NCBI GenBank assembly: GCA_946403625.1
Contig: CAMJAP010000019.1
Location: forward strand, 1 to 39,906
Direction of reading: 5' to 3'
DNA length: 39,906 bases
Origin: an uncultured Lachnospiraceae bacterium
Lineage (GTDB): Bacteria > Bacillota > Clostridia > Lachnospirales > Lachnospiraceae
The translations under genes and the position numbers were made by a program. Below, in pieces: positions 9,620 through 19,463 of the stretch (positions within the stretch are counted from its first letter, which is position 1; each line of letters opens with the position of its first letter). The notes beneath the pieces were generated by a model that was not told where the DNA came from, did not search any database, and saw only the letters and a list, made by a program, of their open reading frames with translations.

Positions 9620-10933
9620 ATGGAAAAGGGAAATCAGAAAAAGACCATTGAGCAGGAACTGGATAAGTATCGCAGGCCAATGGCGACGATGTTTTATGTT
9701 TTTTTTGCAATCATATTTATTTATGATTACCTGTCATCTTCTATGATGTTTATTCCGTTCGAAAACCTGATCTTGAAAGGACTTTTATGGTTGCCGTATG
9801 ATTTGATCGAACCGGCATTCAAATTGGTGTTGAATCTGCGGCATTTGATCATTATCCCTGCCGTCTTTACTATTATTTGTGAAGTCAAAGACAGAAAGAA
9901 GCAGATTATATTGGCGTTGTTGCTTTTGATAGGGTGGTTTTATGCGATTTACTGGCGGGAGATAGAGGATTATGCTGTTTTTTCTCCGTTATTGGTGATC
10001 GTTGCCTGCGCAGATCGTGATATTAAAAAAATTATAAAGATTGCGTTGGTGAGTGGCGTATCGGTGATCGCATTGGCTTTTGTGCTGTCTCAGATAGGGC
10101 TTATCGAAGATTTGGTTTGGCAAAGACCCGGAGTCAATATGCCGGACAGGCATGCGTTTGGGATGAATTATTGTACGGATCTGGTATCTCATGTAATGTT
10201 TTTGATCTTTTTATATATGTTTTTAAAGAGAGGGAGGCTGAAACTGCCGGAGTATCTGGTGATCGGAGTATTGAGTGTTATAAATATCTTGTTTGTGGAC
10301 GGAAAGATTGCGTTGATATGCACGATATTTGCATTGGGCGGCTGTATATTTGTAACTTTGTACGATAAGAAACAATGGAAAATACCGGATGGCATGATGA
10401 AAATATGGAATGCGTTGATGGTTTGCTCATATATCATAGGAGCGGCAATTTTGTTTGGGTGGGTGTTTATTTACAAAACGGATCCGGATATCTGGTATAA
10501 TCGCTATTATTCCTTGGAGAATCGTTTGCATACAAACTATCGATTGCTTACACAGATTCCGTTTTCGTGGTTTGGGACCAATTTTGTTCAGGTTGGATTT
10601 GGCGGTAAAGCAGAAATGCCGGAATACTATTTTTGGGTTGACTGTTCTTATCCGAGAGTGTATGCGATGAATGGAATTGTGGCATTTGTGATTTTTATGG
10701 CGATTCTTACTTGGATCGTGGTTCGATTGAAGCAGAAAAAACTGTATTTTGGCATGTTTTTGATGGCGGTGATTGCTTTGGATTGCATGATAGAACATCA
10801 TATGATTGAAGTGGCGTACAATACATTTCTGGTACTTGCTTTTGCGAATCTGGATACTATATCGGGCGAAAAAAAGACAAGAGTTCCGGAACAAGATTCG
10901 CAACAATGTAAAGTAATGGATCATTCTATATAA
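9620..10933 (+). CDS. O-antigen polymerase (Wzy)-like polytopic membrane protein, paralog 2
   Basis: Shares LNLRHLIIIPA, GWFYAIYWRE and EHHMIEVAYNTFLVLAFA with the other two paralogs. ATG 9620 preceded by gagggga; the track start (TTG 9587) lies in the terminator T-run. Confidence 0.7.
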   Translation: MEKGNQKKTIEQELDKYRRPMATMFYVFFAIIFIYDYLSSSMMFIPFENLILKGLLWLPYDLIEPAFKLVLNLRHLIIIPAVFTIICEVKDRKKQIILALLLLIGWFYAIYWREIEDYAVFSPLLVIVACADRDIKKIIKIALVSGVSVIALAFVLSQIGLIEDLVWQRPGVNMPDRHAFGMNYCTDLVSHVMFLIFLYMFLKRGRLKLPEYLVIGVLSVINILFVDGKIALICTIFALGGCIFVTLYDKKQWKIPDGMMKIWNALMVCSYIIGAAILFGWVFIYKTDPDIWYNRYYSLENRLHTNYRLLTQIPFSWFGTNFVQVGFGGKAEMPEYYFWVDCSYPRVYAMNGIVAFVIFMAILTWIVVRLKQKKLYFGMFLMAVIALDCMIEHHMIEVAYNTFLVLAFANLDTISGEKKTRVPEQDSQQCKVMDHSI

Positions 10934-10959
10934 ATAATATTTTGGGATGGAGAAAGATA

Positions 10960-11748
10960 ATGGAATTCAGACCTTGCATAGATATTCACAACGGAAAGGT
11001 GAAGCAGATCGTCGGAGGCAGTTTGAACGGAACGGCAGCTGCGGAGAATTTTGTTTCGAAGCAGGATGCAGCTTGGTATGCGCGGTTTTACCAAAAATAT
11101 GGGATCTGTGGTGGACATGTGATCCTTTTAAATGGTGTCGGTACAGATGGATATGAAGAAACCAAGGCACAGGCATTGGAAGCATTAAGAGCATATCCCG
11201 GCGGATTGCAGGTAGGTGGCGGGATTACGCCGGAGAATGCGGAGATTTTCCTGGATGCCGGTGCCAGTCAGGTAATTGTAACATCGTATGTGTTTAGGGA
11301 TGGACATATTGATCAAGAACGATTGGAAAAGATGGTGCGGACGGTAGGGAGAGAGCATCTGGTTTTGGATTTCTCCTGTCGAAGAAAGAAGGAAGATACA
11401 GAGAATCAGGATTATTATATTGTGACAGATCGGTGGAGCAAGTTCACGGATACGGTAATGGATGTGGATCTCCTGAGCGAGTCAGAACAGTATGCAGCGG
11501 AGTATCTGGTGCACGCAGTGGATGTGGAAGGAAAAGCGTCAGGAATAGAGAAGGGGGTTGCATCGATTCTCGGAAACTATAGAGGAGTGCCGGTTACCTA
11601 TGCCGGAGGGATTCATAGTTTTGATGATTTGGAACAGTTGCGTATCCTGGGGAAAGAACATGTTAATGTAACGATTGGCTCAGCGCTGGATCTATTCGGG
11701 GGCGATCTTGAGTTTGAACGAGTGTTGAAGTTATGCGATTCGGTATAA
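10960..11748 (+). CDS. hisA: HisA, eukaryotic (HIS6)-type phosphoribosylformimino-5-aminoimidazole carboxamide ribotide isomerase
   Basis: FRPCIDIHNGKVKQIVGGSLNG, NFVSKQDAAWYA, LQVGGGI, QVIVTSYVF, VLDFSCRRK, LVHAVDVEGKASGI, VTYAGGIHSFDDL, VTIGSALDLFGGDL: the pattern of fungal HIS6 rather than canonical bacterial HisA. Confidence 0.88.
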   Translation: MEFRPCIDIHNGKVKQIVGGSLNGTAAAENFVSKQDAAWYARFYQKYGICGGHVILLNGVGTDGYEETKAQALEALRAYPGGLQVGGGITPENAEIFLDAGASQVIVTSYVFRDGHIDQERLEKMVRTVGREHLVLDFSCRRKKEDTENQDYYIVTDRWSKFTDTVMDVDLLSESEQYAAEYLVHAVDVEGKASGIEKGVASILGNYRGVPVTYAGGIHSFDDLEQLRILGKEHVNVTIGSALDLFGGDLEFERVLKLCDSV

Positions 11749-11785
11749 AAGTATTATTTGGCGGCCGTCAAAGAAGTGTGAGAAG

Positions 11786-13321
11786 ATGAAAATAGAAGAT
11801 GATAAAAAAGAATACTGTTTAAAATTATTATTGGTACTGGGAATGATAAGTGTGGTATTATGGCGATTTTATGTATGCTGTTGCTATCATTACCGCTATT
11901 TAGATGATGATCAAGCGCTTTTATGGTACGGCACGGTTATGTTTGCGCACGGCAGTTTTCCGGAACCATGTTATTTTGGGCAAAACTATGGGAGTATGGT
12001 AGAAGCGGTTCTGGCAGTTCCGTTGTATTTGTGTAAGTGGCCTTTACATATTGCATTACCTACCGTTACAACGGTATTATGTCTTACGCCGTTTCTTTAC
12101 TATATTGCGGCTATGATACACAGGAAAAACTGGATGCAAGCTTGGATAATTCTACTGGTGTTGGCCGGGATGGGGTGGCAATGGGACGCAGTCACTTCGC
12201 TTCCCAGAGCAGTGATCGGGGGCTTTCCGTTTGCTGTAATCGGCGTCTTTCTGATGAACGACGAGAATGGTAAAAAACGGGAACTTTTTTTGGGGGCCTT
12301 TTTGTGTGTTTTGGGCATAACGATTACCGCAACTACCATTTCAGTAGTGGGAATTGGCGGCGTTTATTGGTTGTTGCAAAGCAGAAAAAAAACGAAAAAA
12401 ATACCGGCGCTATGCGCAGGGGGTGTACTGGGAGGGTTACTTTATGCCGGAAGGATACTCTTTTATCGTTTGTATCCGGAGCATGCACTTTATTTGATGG
12501 ATAAAGGAGAAAGCAGTCTGGATGTTCTGGTGTACAATATTGGTTTTTTGCCGGAAAGGTTGGCAGAGTTCTGTTTTGCCGGGCGAGTGGGAATGTTATT
12601 GATCCCTGCGCTTATCGGATATGCGTTGTATAGGATGATCAAAGGAAAAAAATATCATTTGTTGATCATAAGTGTACTGGCAATCATAGGATCTGTTTAT
12701 ATGATTTCCTTCTACAGAACAATGCAGTTTTATGAGAATAGTATATTATTCGGGCAATTGCGAACGATTTTATATATGAGTTTTTTGGCGCTGACGATCT
12801 TAGGGTTAGCCGGAACGAAGGAAAGACATGAGAATAAAATCAAAATGAAGAATTATATATTCTTGTTTGCGCTATTGCTTGGGATGCTATGTTGGAAAGG
12901 AGTGGTTTTTTCAGGGGCGGTTAAGAATGAGAACAGTTCGTTGTATAATGGGCAATTGGTAAATATCTACAGTGTAGAACAACTGGAAAAAGATGCGGAG
13001 AAAATGGTGGATCTGGCGCATGAAGTGAATGCAGATGTATTGGTTACCGTCTCGTATGCTCGTTTTTTTGCGTATGCGTCAAAGGCATTATATTATGATG
13101 AGCCGATTGAGTTTTATATACCCGATTGTGATAGAAGACTTTGGGTATACCAAAAGATGAAGGAGCGGGGCAATTATAGGATGTTGTTGTTTTCGTTGCC
13201 GGTATCGGACGGTATGTATGCAGACTTGATAGAATTGAACAATGATTCTCCGGTGGCATATTTTGAACGGGAGTTTGGACTGGTTCGAGGTGGTGACAAT
13301 GTTTGGGGAATCGAATTGTAG
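11786..13321 (+). CDS. Polytopic GT39/PMT-like membrane glycosyltransferase
   Basis: 511 aa; acidic YRYLDDDQALLWYGTVMF motif after TM1, typical of GT-C loop 1, followed by multiple TMs and a C-terminal soluble tail. Confidence 0.65.
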   Translation: MKIEDDKKEYCLKLLLVLGMISVVLWRFYVCCCYHYRYLDDDQALLWYGTVMFAHGSFPEPCYFGQNYGSMVEAVLAVPLYLCKWPLHIALPTVTTVLCLTPFLYYIAAMIHRKNWMQAWIILLVLAGMGWQWDAVTSLPRAVIGGFPFAVIGVFLMNDENGKKRELFLGAFLCVLGITITATTISVVGIGGVYWLLQSRKKTKKIPALCAGGVLGGLLYAGRILFYRLYPEHALYLMDKGESSLDVLVYNIGFLPERLAEFCFAGRVGMLLIPALIGYALYRMIKGKKYHLLIISVLAIIGSVYMISFYRTMQFYENSILFGQLRTILYMSFLALTILGLAGTKERHENKIKMKNYIFLFALLLGMLCWKGVVFSGAVKNENSSLYNGQLVNIYSVEQLEKDAEKMVDLAHEVNADVLVTVSYARFFAYASKALYYDEPIEFYIPDCDRRLWVYQKMKERGNYRMLLFSLPVSDGMYADLIELNNDSPVAYFEREFGLVRGGDNVWGIEL

Positions 13322-13366
13322 CATTAAATTACGATAGATTAGGCATTACGAGTGAGTTATAAAAGA

Positions 13367-13400
13367 AAAAGCAGATCGCAACTACGATCTGCTTTCTTGA
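13367..13400. terminator. Bidirectional intrinsic terminator between convergent genes
   Basis: GCAGATCG (13371-13378) / CGATCTGC (13385-13392) with A-rich 5' and T-rich 3' flanks. Confidence 0.85.
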
Positions 13401-13451
13401 TTTAATCGTTCCATATGATTGCAACAGATTAAAATCGTGGCCGCACAAGAA

Positions 13452-13652
13452 TTATTTCTTAATTACATTTGCTGCCTGAGGTCCCTTCGGGCCATCAACG
13501 ATGTCGAATTCTACTTCCTGACCATCGTCTAAGGACTTGTAACCTTCTACGTTCTGGATTGCGGAGAAATGTACGAATACATCCTTGCCTTCCGGAGTAG
13601 AAAGGAAGCCATAACCCTTCTGTGCGTTGAACCACTTAACTGTACCCTGCAT
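13452..13652 (-). CDS. cspA: Cold-shock protein (CspA family)
   Basis: [33 protein letters not shown]...GPQAANV; 66 aa; aggaggt-type RBS. Confidence 0.96.
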   Translation of the reverse strand: MQGTVKWFNAQKGYGFLSTPEGKDVFVHFSAIQNVEGYKSLDDGQEVEFDIVDGPKGPQAANVIKK

Positions 13653-13815
13653 GTCTTACTACCTCCAAAAAATGTTTGCGTCAAAAACAATGACAATGTC
13701 AATATAGCACACGCACAAAGAAAAGTAAAGAAAAAACTGTAAAAACTGACGAAAATATGATATACTATTCAATGGTGTTTTATGTAAACAGTAACAAAGT
13801 TTTACATTTCATGAG

Positions 13816-14652
13816 GTGCTTATGGAAAAATCTGCCGATCAGGAAAAGAAGGCGACAGAAGAAATAAAGGAGCACGCAACCGGGGAAACGGGGACGGCGC
13901 ATCACGAGACGAAAGATCACAGTCTGATACTGAAACATGTGGCGGTGCTCATCTTTATTTTATTGCTTTTTGTATTGGTGGTCGGGGTGAATGTGACGGC
14001 AAAACGGAATCTGCGCAAACAACTCGCAGAGAGCCAGCGCCTGGCAGACACACTGCGGCTTTCCAATGATGAAAAAAACGAAAAGATCGAGGAACTGGAA
14101 TCCAGAGACAGCGAGCAGGATAAGGAATTGGCGGCAATGAGCAGGTCTCTGACCGCAAAGAGCGATGAGCTGACGGCGATGCAGGAAAAAGAAGCGGCTC
14201 GCTACATCCCGAATATCTATCCGTTGCGTGGTGCGGCCAGTCTGCTGCAGGAAGATCCGGAAATCCCGGACGAAGAAGAGACGGATGAGGAAGAACCGGA
14301 GGACGAGGAAACGGAAACCGATGAGGATGCGGTGCCGTTGGTGATCCCGCCCGATGCTCCGTATGCGGCGTTTATGACGGCAGCGGAGAGCCGTGCCATC
14401 GCTACGGCAGACGGCACGGTGACAAAGGTGAGCGGTGATGCGGACAAGGGTTATCAGATCGTTTTGGATCACGGCAACGGCTACATTACCGTATATGAGG
14501 GATTCGGCCTGGCACTGGTCAGTGAGAATGATATCGTGGGACGTGGCAGCGTATTGTTGTATTTTGTAGACGAGACCAATCGCTTTACTTATCGGATGCA
14601 GTATGGAGAGAACTGGGTGGATCCGCTGGAGCTGATTGATATTAACGGGTGA
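13816..14652 (+). CDS. Membrane-anchored coiled-coil protein with acidic linker and degenerate M23/LytM-like C-terminal domain
   Basis: TM at LILKHVAVLIFILLLFVLVVGVNV, coiled coil, EIPDEEETDEEEPEDEETETDED, then GTVTKVSGDADKGYQIVLDHGNGYITVYEGFG...VGRGSVLLYF. Likely ATG 13822; extended -10 TGATATACT at 13758-13766. Confidence 0.65.
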   Translation: MLMEKSADQEKKATEEIKEHATGETGTAHHETKDHSLILKHVAVLIFILLLFVLVVGVNVTAKRNLRKQLAESQRLADTLRLSNDEKNEKIEELESRDSEQDKELAAMSRSLTAKSDELTAMQEKEAARYIPNIYPLRGAASLLQEDPEIPDEEETDEEEPEDEETETDEDAVPLVIPPDAPYAAFMTAAESRAIATADGTVTKVSGDADKGYQIVLDHGNGYITVYEGFGLALVSENDIVGRGSVLLYFVDETNRFTYRMQYGENWVDPLELIDING

Positions 14653-14672
14653 GACTATTTGGGAGGCGTAAG

Positions 14673-15338
14673 ATGACGATAGATATGGAGGACCTGATCA
14701 ATTCGATCATGGCGAGTTTGGGAAGGATTGATTTTATTAAGCCGGAAGACATTCCCAATATCGATCTGTATATGGATCAGGTAACATCATATATTGATAC
14801 TCGGCTGAAAAAGACGGCACGGCATCAGGGAACGGACCGTATCCTGACCAAGACAATGATCAACAATTATGCCAAGAACAATCTGCTGCCGCCGCCGGAT
14901 AAGAAAAAATACAACAAAGAGCATATTATGCTGCTGGTATTTATCTATTACTTCAAGAACATTCTGTCGATCAGTGACATCCAGCAGATGCTCGGGCCGA
15001 TGGCGGAGAAGTATTACGGAAAAGACGGAAATGTGACGATCGAAAAGATCTATAACGAAGTGATCGGGGCGCAGCGTGAGCGGGTGGAGGATTTTAAGGA
15101 AGATATCCTGGCAACCTTCCGGGAATCGCAGGATTCCTTTCAGGATCTGCCCGAAGGAGAGGAAAAGGAGTTCCTTCAGCTATTTACCTTTATCTGTGAT
15201 CTGAGTTTTGATGTGTATGTAAAGAAGCTGATGATCGAAAAGATCATTGACGGTTACACGGAAAAGCATGAGATACAGAAGAGAAAGGCTTCCGGCTTCA
15301 AATCTTCCGGTGACAAACGGGACAAAAGAGAAAAATAA
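14673..15338 (+). CDS. DUF1836 domain protein
   Basis: RILTKTMINNYAKNNLLPPPDKKKYNKEHIMLLVFIYYFKNILSISDIQQML resembles the DUF1836 core (MerR-like HTH). ggaggcg RBS before ATG 14673; the track start is GTG 14649. Confidence 0.8.
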   Translation: MTIDMEDLINSIMASLGRIDFIKPEDIPNIDLYMDQVTSYIDTRLKKTARHQGTDRILTKTMINNYAKNNLLPPPDKKKYNKEHIMLLVFIYYFKNILSISDIQQMLGPMAEKYYGKDGNVTIEKIYNEVIGAQRERVEDFKEDILATFRESQDSFQDLPEGEEKEFLQLFTFICDLSFDVYVKKLMIEKIIDGYTEKHEIQKRKASGFKSSGDKRDKREK

Positions 15339-15342
15339 GTAA

Positions 15343-15372
15343 AAAGCGCATCCCACGGTGGGATGCGCTTTA
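15343..15372. terminator. Bidirectional intrinsic terminator
   Basis: AAGCGCATCCCA-CGG-TGGGATGCGCTT, perfect stem between convergent genes. Confidence 0.85.
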
Positions 15373-15396
15373 TGCTATAAAGCAGATCGGATATTT

Positions 15397-15819
15397 TCAA
15401 CTGCGGATCTGTCTTACCATTTCGTCGTATTGGCGGTACATTTTCTGTACGCCGTTTTCCAAAAGAAAATAGTGCATGATATAGGGGATGAGGAGTACGA
15501 CCACCAAACCCAGCAGAATGATCAGACCGATGCTGGCACGACCCGCCATCAGCTCGGTATAATTCAGGATAAATAACGCAAAAGTCAATATCGCAAATAG
15601 GATCGTGACCAGCAGATGGATCAGTCGTTCATGCTGAAAGAAGGCGATCTGATGCATATGATAGGAGAGCAGCCGCTCATAATCCTTGCGTGTAGGGATC
15701 GTATCCTTCACCAGGGTATCGGTATGCTCACCGCCATCGTGAAAAGAAGCGGTTACGGGCAGTTCGTGTGCCAGGATCTTGTCAATAAAAGCCAGATAGG
15801 CATTGATTCGTTTTCTCAT
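15397..15819 (-). CDS. Small two-TM membrane protein of unknown function
   Basis: MRKRINAYLAFIDKILAHELPV...LIHLLVTILFAILTFALFILNY...IGLIILLGLVVVLLIPYIMHYFLL. RBS ggggagga precedes ATG at 15819; the track start at 15942 would overlap rpsT and its terminator. Confidence 0.65.
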   Translation of the reverse strand: MRKRINAYLAFIDKILAHELPVTASFHDGGEHTDTLVKDTIPTRKDYERLLSYHMHQIAFFQHERLIHLLVTILFAILTFALFILNYTELMAGRASIGLIILLGLVVVLLIPYIMHYFLLENGVQKMYRQYDEMVRQIRS

Positions 15820-15874
15820 ATCATCCTCCCCAAAAGCAACTTTGGATAGTTTGCTGTAAGATGTTTCCGGCATA

Positions 15875-15904
15875 TAAAGAACCCGGGCATGACGGTACCC
15901 GGGT
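15875..15904 (-). terminator. Intrinsic terminator of rpsT
   Basis: Minus strand ACCCGGG-taccgtcatg-CCCGGGT followed by TCTTTAT. Confidence 0.7.
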
Positions 15905-15934
15905 GCTTCATTCGTATTCGCTTTATGAATTGGC

Positions 15935-16198
15935 TCAGCCAATCTTGTTCACAGCAAGATTCAGACGGGAAATCTTTCTGGATGCGTAATTCTTGTGATA
16001 TACACCCTTGCTGGTCGCTTTGTCGATCACGCTGGTAGCATTGAGCAGAGCTGCCTTTGCTGCCTCTTTGTCGTTTGCTTCGATTGCTGTGTAAACCTTC
16101 TTTACAGCAGTCTTAACGCCGGAACGGATCGCTTTGTTACGCTCTTCCCTTGTCTTGCTGACAATGATTCTCTTCTTTGCAGATTTGATATTTGCCAA
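15935..16198 (-). CDS. rpsT: 30S ribosomal protein S20, TTG start
   Basis: (M)ANIKSAKKRIIVSKTREERNKAIRSGVKTAVKKVYTAIEANDKEAAKAALLNATSVIDKATSKGVYHKNYASRKISRLNLAVNKIG. GGAGGTGTAGGGACTTGGCAAATATC gives an RBS and TTG at 16198. Confidence 0.95.
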   Translation of the reverse strand: MANIKSAKKRIIVSKTREERNKAIRSGVKTAVKKVYTAIEANDKEAAKAALLNATSVIDKATSKGVYHKNYASRKISRLNLAVNKIG

Positions 16199-16281
16199 GT
16201 CCCTACACCTCCTGACTGTTTTGATAATGGTTTGCCGTGTTATCGGGGCCGGACACGGACAGTCCGATAAACACAAAGCAA

Positions 16282-16310
16282 ATTGTACGAAATAATACGA
16301 TTTCTGTCAA
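16282..16310 (-). promoter_or_regulatory. sigma-A promoter for rpsT
   Basis: Minus strand TTGACA (16310-16305), 17-bp spacer, TACAAT (16287-16282). Confidence 0.8.
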
Positions 16311-16362
16311 GGGGGAGAAAACAATAATTTTGCAGAAATTTGCCGTAAAAACAGAAAAATGA

Positions 16363-16391
16363 TTGCGAAAAGTGCTGTTAGCGATTATGAT
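16363..16391 (+). promoter_or_regulatory. sigma-A-like promoter for lepA
   Basis: TTGCGA (16363-16368), 17-bp spacer, TATGAT (16386-16391), upstream of ATG 16440. Confidence 0.6.
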
Positions 16392-16439
16392 AAGAAAGGT
16401 GTATTTTGCATATTTATTTCGGAAGTAAAGGAAAAGGGA

Positions 16440-18251
16440 ATGACAGGGCAGGAAAATATCAGAAATTTTTGCATCGTAGCGCACATCGATCACGGCAAGA
16501 GTACGCTGGCGGATCGTATCATTGAGCGCACCGGGCTGCTGACGGAACGCGAAATGCAGGAGCAGGTGCTGGACAATATGGATCTGGAGCGCGAGCGTGG
16601 GATCACGATCAAGGCGCAGGCGGTGCGTACGGTATATAAGGCAAAAGACGGACAGGAGTATATCTTCAATCTGATCGATACCCCGGGACATGTGGACTTT
16701 AATTATGAAGTAAGTCGTGCGCTGGCAGCGTGTGACGGAGCCATTCTGGTCGTGGATGCTGCACAGGGCATTGAAGCACAGACCCTGGCCAATGTGTATC
16801 TGGCATTGGATCACGATCTGGAGGTTTTTCCGGTGATCAACAAGATCGATCTGCCCAGTGCCCAGCCGGAACTGGTAAAGGAAGAGATCGAAGATGTGAT
16901 CGGTATTGAGGCGATGGATGCCCCCTTGATCTCGGCCAAGAACGGCATCGGTATCGAGGATGTGCTGGAGGCAGTCGTGCACAAGATCCCGGCTCCCAAG
17001 GGGGATCCGACCGCACCGTTAAAAGCGCTGATCTTTGACTCCTTATATGATTCCTACAAAGGCGTTATCGTCTTTATGCGCGTGGTGGACGGTACGGTGA
17101 AGCGCGGCACCAGAGTAAAGATGATGGCGACAGGCGCGACCGTGGAAGTTGTGGAAGTCGGAACCTTTGGTGCCGGGCAGTTTTTGCCGTGCGAAGAACT
17201 GGCAGCAGGTATGGTAGGGTATCTCACAGCTTCTATTAAGAATGTACAGGATACGGCGGTGGGTGATACCGTGACGGAAGCGGATCGCCCCTGTGATGCG
17301 CCCCTGCCGGGCTATAAGAAGGTGCAGTCCATGGTGTACTGCGGTCTGTATCCGGCAGATGGTGCCAAATATCCGGATCTGCGGGATGCTCTGGAGAAAC
17401 TGCAGCTCAATGATGCCTCCCTGTTCTATGAGCCGGAGACATCGATCGCGCTGGGCTTTGGTTTTCGTTGCGGATTTTTGGGACTGTTACATCTGGAAGT
17501 GATCCAGGAGCGGCTGGAACGTGAGTATGACCTGGATCTGGTTACGACCGCACCGGGCGTTGTTTATAAGGTTTATAAGACAAACGGAGAGATGATCGAG
17601 CTGACCAATCCGTCCAATCTGCCGGATCCGTCCGAGATCGATCATATGGAAGAGCCGATCGTGAAGGCTGAGATCATGGTGACCAAGGACTTTATCGGTT
17701 CGATCATGGAACTGTGTCAGGAGCGGCGCGGACGTTATCAGTCGATGGAATATATCGAAGCCAACCGTGCTTTGCTGAAATATGAGATGCCTTTAAATGA
17801 GATCATCTATGATTTCTTTGATGCATTGAAGTCCAGATCCAAAGGCTATGCATCGTTTGATTATGATTTAAAGGGATATGAGCCATCGCATCTGGTGAAA
17901 CTGGATATCCTGATCAATAAGGAAGATGTGGATGCCCTGTCCTTTATCGTACACGCGGACAGTGCGTACGAGCGCGGGCGTCGCATGTGCGAGCGCTTAA
18001 AGGACGAGATCCCCAGACATCTGTTTGAGATTCCGATCCAGGCAGCCGTCGGTGGCAAGGTCATTGCCAGGGAAACGGTCAAGGCTATGCGCAAGGATGT
18101 GTTGGCGAAGTGTTACGGCGGTGATATCACGCGTAAGAAGAAACTGCTGGAAAAGCAGAAAGAAGGCAAGAAGCGTATGCGCCAGGTAGGCAATGTGGAG
18201 ATCCCGCAATCGGCTTTTATGAGCGTGCTGAAGCTGGATGAGGATAACTAA
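16440..18251 (+). CDS. lepA: Elongation factor 4
   Basis: [67 protein letters not shown]-terminal [42 protein letters not shown]. Confidence 0.97.
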   Translation: MTGQENIRNFCIVAHIDHGKSTLADRIIERTGLLTEREMQEQVLDNMDLERERGITIKAQAVRTVYKAKDGQEYIFNLIDTPGHVDFNYEVSRALAACDGAILVVDAAQGIEAQTLANVYLALDHDLEVFPVINKIDLPSAQPELVKEEIEDVIGIEAMDAPLISAKNGIGIEDVLEAVVHKIPAPKGDPTAPLKALIFDSLYDSYKGVIVFMRVVDGTVKRGTRVKMMATGATVEVVEVGTFGAGQFLPCEELAAGMVGYLTASIKNVQDTAVGDTVTEADRPCDAPLPGYKKVQSMVYCGLYPADGAKYPDLRDALEKLQLNDASLFYEPETSIALGFGFRCGFLGLLHLEVIQERLEREYDLDLVTTAPGVVYKVYKTNGEMIELTNPSNLPDPSEIDHMEEPIVKAEIMVTKDFIGSIMELCQERRGRYQSMEYIEANRALLKYEMPLNEIIYDFFDALKSRSKGYASFDYDLKGYEPSHLVKLDILINKEDVDALSFIVHADSAYERGRRMCERLKDEIPRHLFEIPIQAAVGGKVIARETVKAMRKDVLAKCYGGDITRKKKLLEKQKEGKKRMRQVGNVEIPQSAFMSVLKLDEDN

Positions 18252-18257
18252 AGCACG

Positions 18258-19463
18258 ATGAAGCCTTTGGCGGTATACATTCACATCCCGTTCTGCATTC
18301 GAAAGTGCGCGTATTGCGATTTTTTGTCATTTCCGCAAACTGCAGAGATGCAGAAGCAGTACTTCGAAAAACTGCTGTGGGAAATGCGGAAAAGTGCAGG
18401 ACGGTATGCAGAATATGAGGTCCGGACCGTATTTATCGGGGGCGGAACGCCGTCGGTGGTGGATGCGGAGAGCATAGCGGCGCTGATGGATGTGCTGCGG
18501 CAGGAGTATCGCCTGCGGGAAGATGCAGAATGCACCATTGAGTGTAATCCGGGGACGGCGGATGCCGAAAAACTGGAAATCTATCGGCGATGCGGGATCA
18601 ACCGGATCAGCATCGGATGCCAGTCCCTGCACGATCGGGAACTGCAACTGCTGGGGCGGATCCATAATAAAGAGCAGTTTTTGGATTGTTATCAAATGGC
18701 GCGTGCCGCCGGTTTTGAAAACATCAATGTGGACCTGATGAGCGGCCTGCCCGGGCAGACGGTATCGGATTGGGAGCAGAATCTGCGGGCTGTGGCAGAT
18801 TTGGAGCCGGAACATATCTCGGCGTACAGTCTGATCATAGAGGAAGGAACGCCGTTTTACGACCGATACAGCCGGCAGTTGGAACTGCGGGAAAAGGGCC
18901 TGGAACCGGAAGAGATCCGACAGAGATTACAGAGAGGCGCGGGGAATGCGCAGGATGCAATACTCCCGTCAGAGGATGCGGAGCGGGAGATGTATCATAG
19001 CACGCGCCGGATCCTGCAGCAATACGGTTATCGGCAGTATGAACTGTCCAACTATGCGAAGCCGGGCAGAGAGTGCAGGCACAATCTGGTCTATTGGCAG
19101 CGCGGTGATTATGCGGGCTTTGGTCTGGGGGCGGCCTCCTGTGTGAAGGATGTCCGCTGGAAGAACGAAACTGATTTACAGAGATATTTGCTATGTGATG
19201 ATGTGATGTCGTTGCAGACGGAGCAGGATGCATTGACGCCGGAAGAGCAGCGAAGTGAAGCCATGTTTTTGGGACTGCGTCTGACGGAGGGGATCGATCC
19301 GACAGATTATGCCAAACGATATGGGCGGTTTCCGGAATATTATTATGTAGACTGGATCGATAAGATGAAGCAAGAGGGGCTGCTGGAAGAGGCGGAAGGC
19401 AGACTGCAACTGACCGAAGCAGGACGGGATCTTGCCAATGTTGTGATGGCGGGATTTGTGTGA
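18258..19463 (+). CDS. hemW: Radical SAM heme chaperone HemW (coproporphyrinogen III oxidase-like)
   Basis: AVYIHIPFCIRKCAYCDF (CxxxCxxC), GGGTPS, ECNPGT, RISIGCQS, INVDLMSGLPGQT; immediately follows lepA. Confidence 0.93.
   Translation: MKPLAVYIHIPFCIRKCAYCDFLSFPQTAEMQKQYFEKLLWEMRKSAGRYAEYEVRTVFIGGGTPSVVDAESIAALMDVLRQEYRLREDAECTIECNPGTADAEKLEIYRRCGINRISIGCQSLHDRELQLLGRIHNKEQFLDCYQMARAAGFENINVDLMSGLPGQTVSDWEQNLRAVADLEPEHISAYSLIIEEGTPFYDRYSRQLELREKGLEPEEIRQRLQRGAGNAQDAILPSEDAEREMYHSTRRILQQYGYRQYELSNYAKPGRECRHNLVYWQRGDYAGFGLGAASCVKDVRWKNETDLQRYLLCDDVMSLQTEQDALTPEEQRSEAMFLGLRLTEGIDPTDYAKRYGRFPEYYYVDWIDKMKQEGLLEEAEGRLQLTEAGRDLANVVMAGFV

Noticed and set aside
15820-15942. Extended N-terminus of the small two-TM protein (MAEPIHKANTNEAPGYRHARVLYMPE...)
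   Set aside because: It would overlap the rpsT end and its terminator; a better RBS and ATG exist at 15819.
16203-16982. 259-aa minus-strand ORF opposite lepA
   Set aside because: Antisense to the conserved lepA GTPase domain and runs into the rpsT promoter region.
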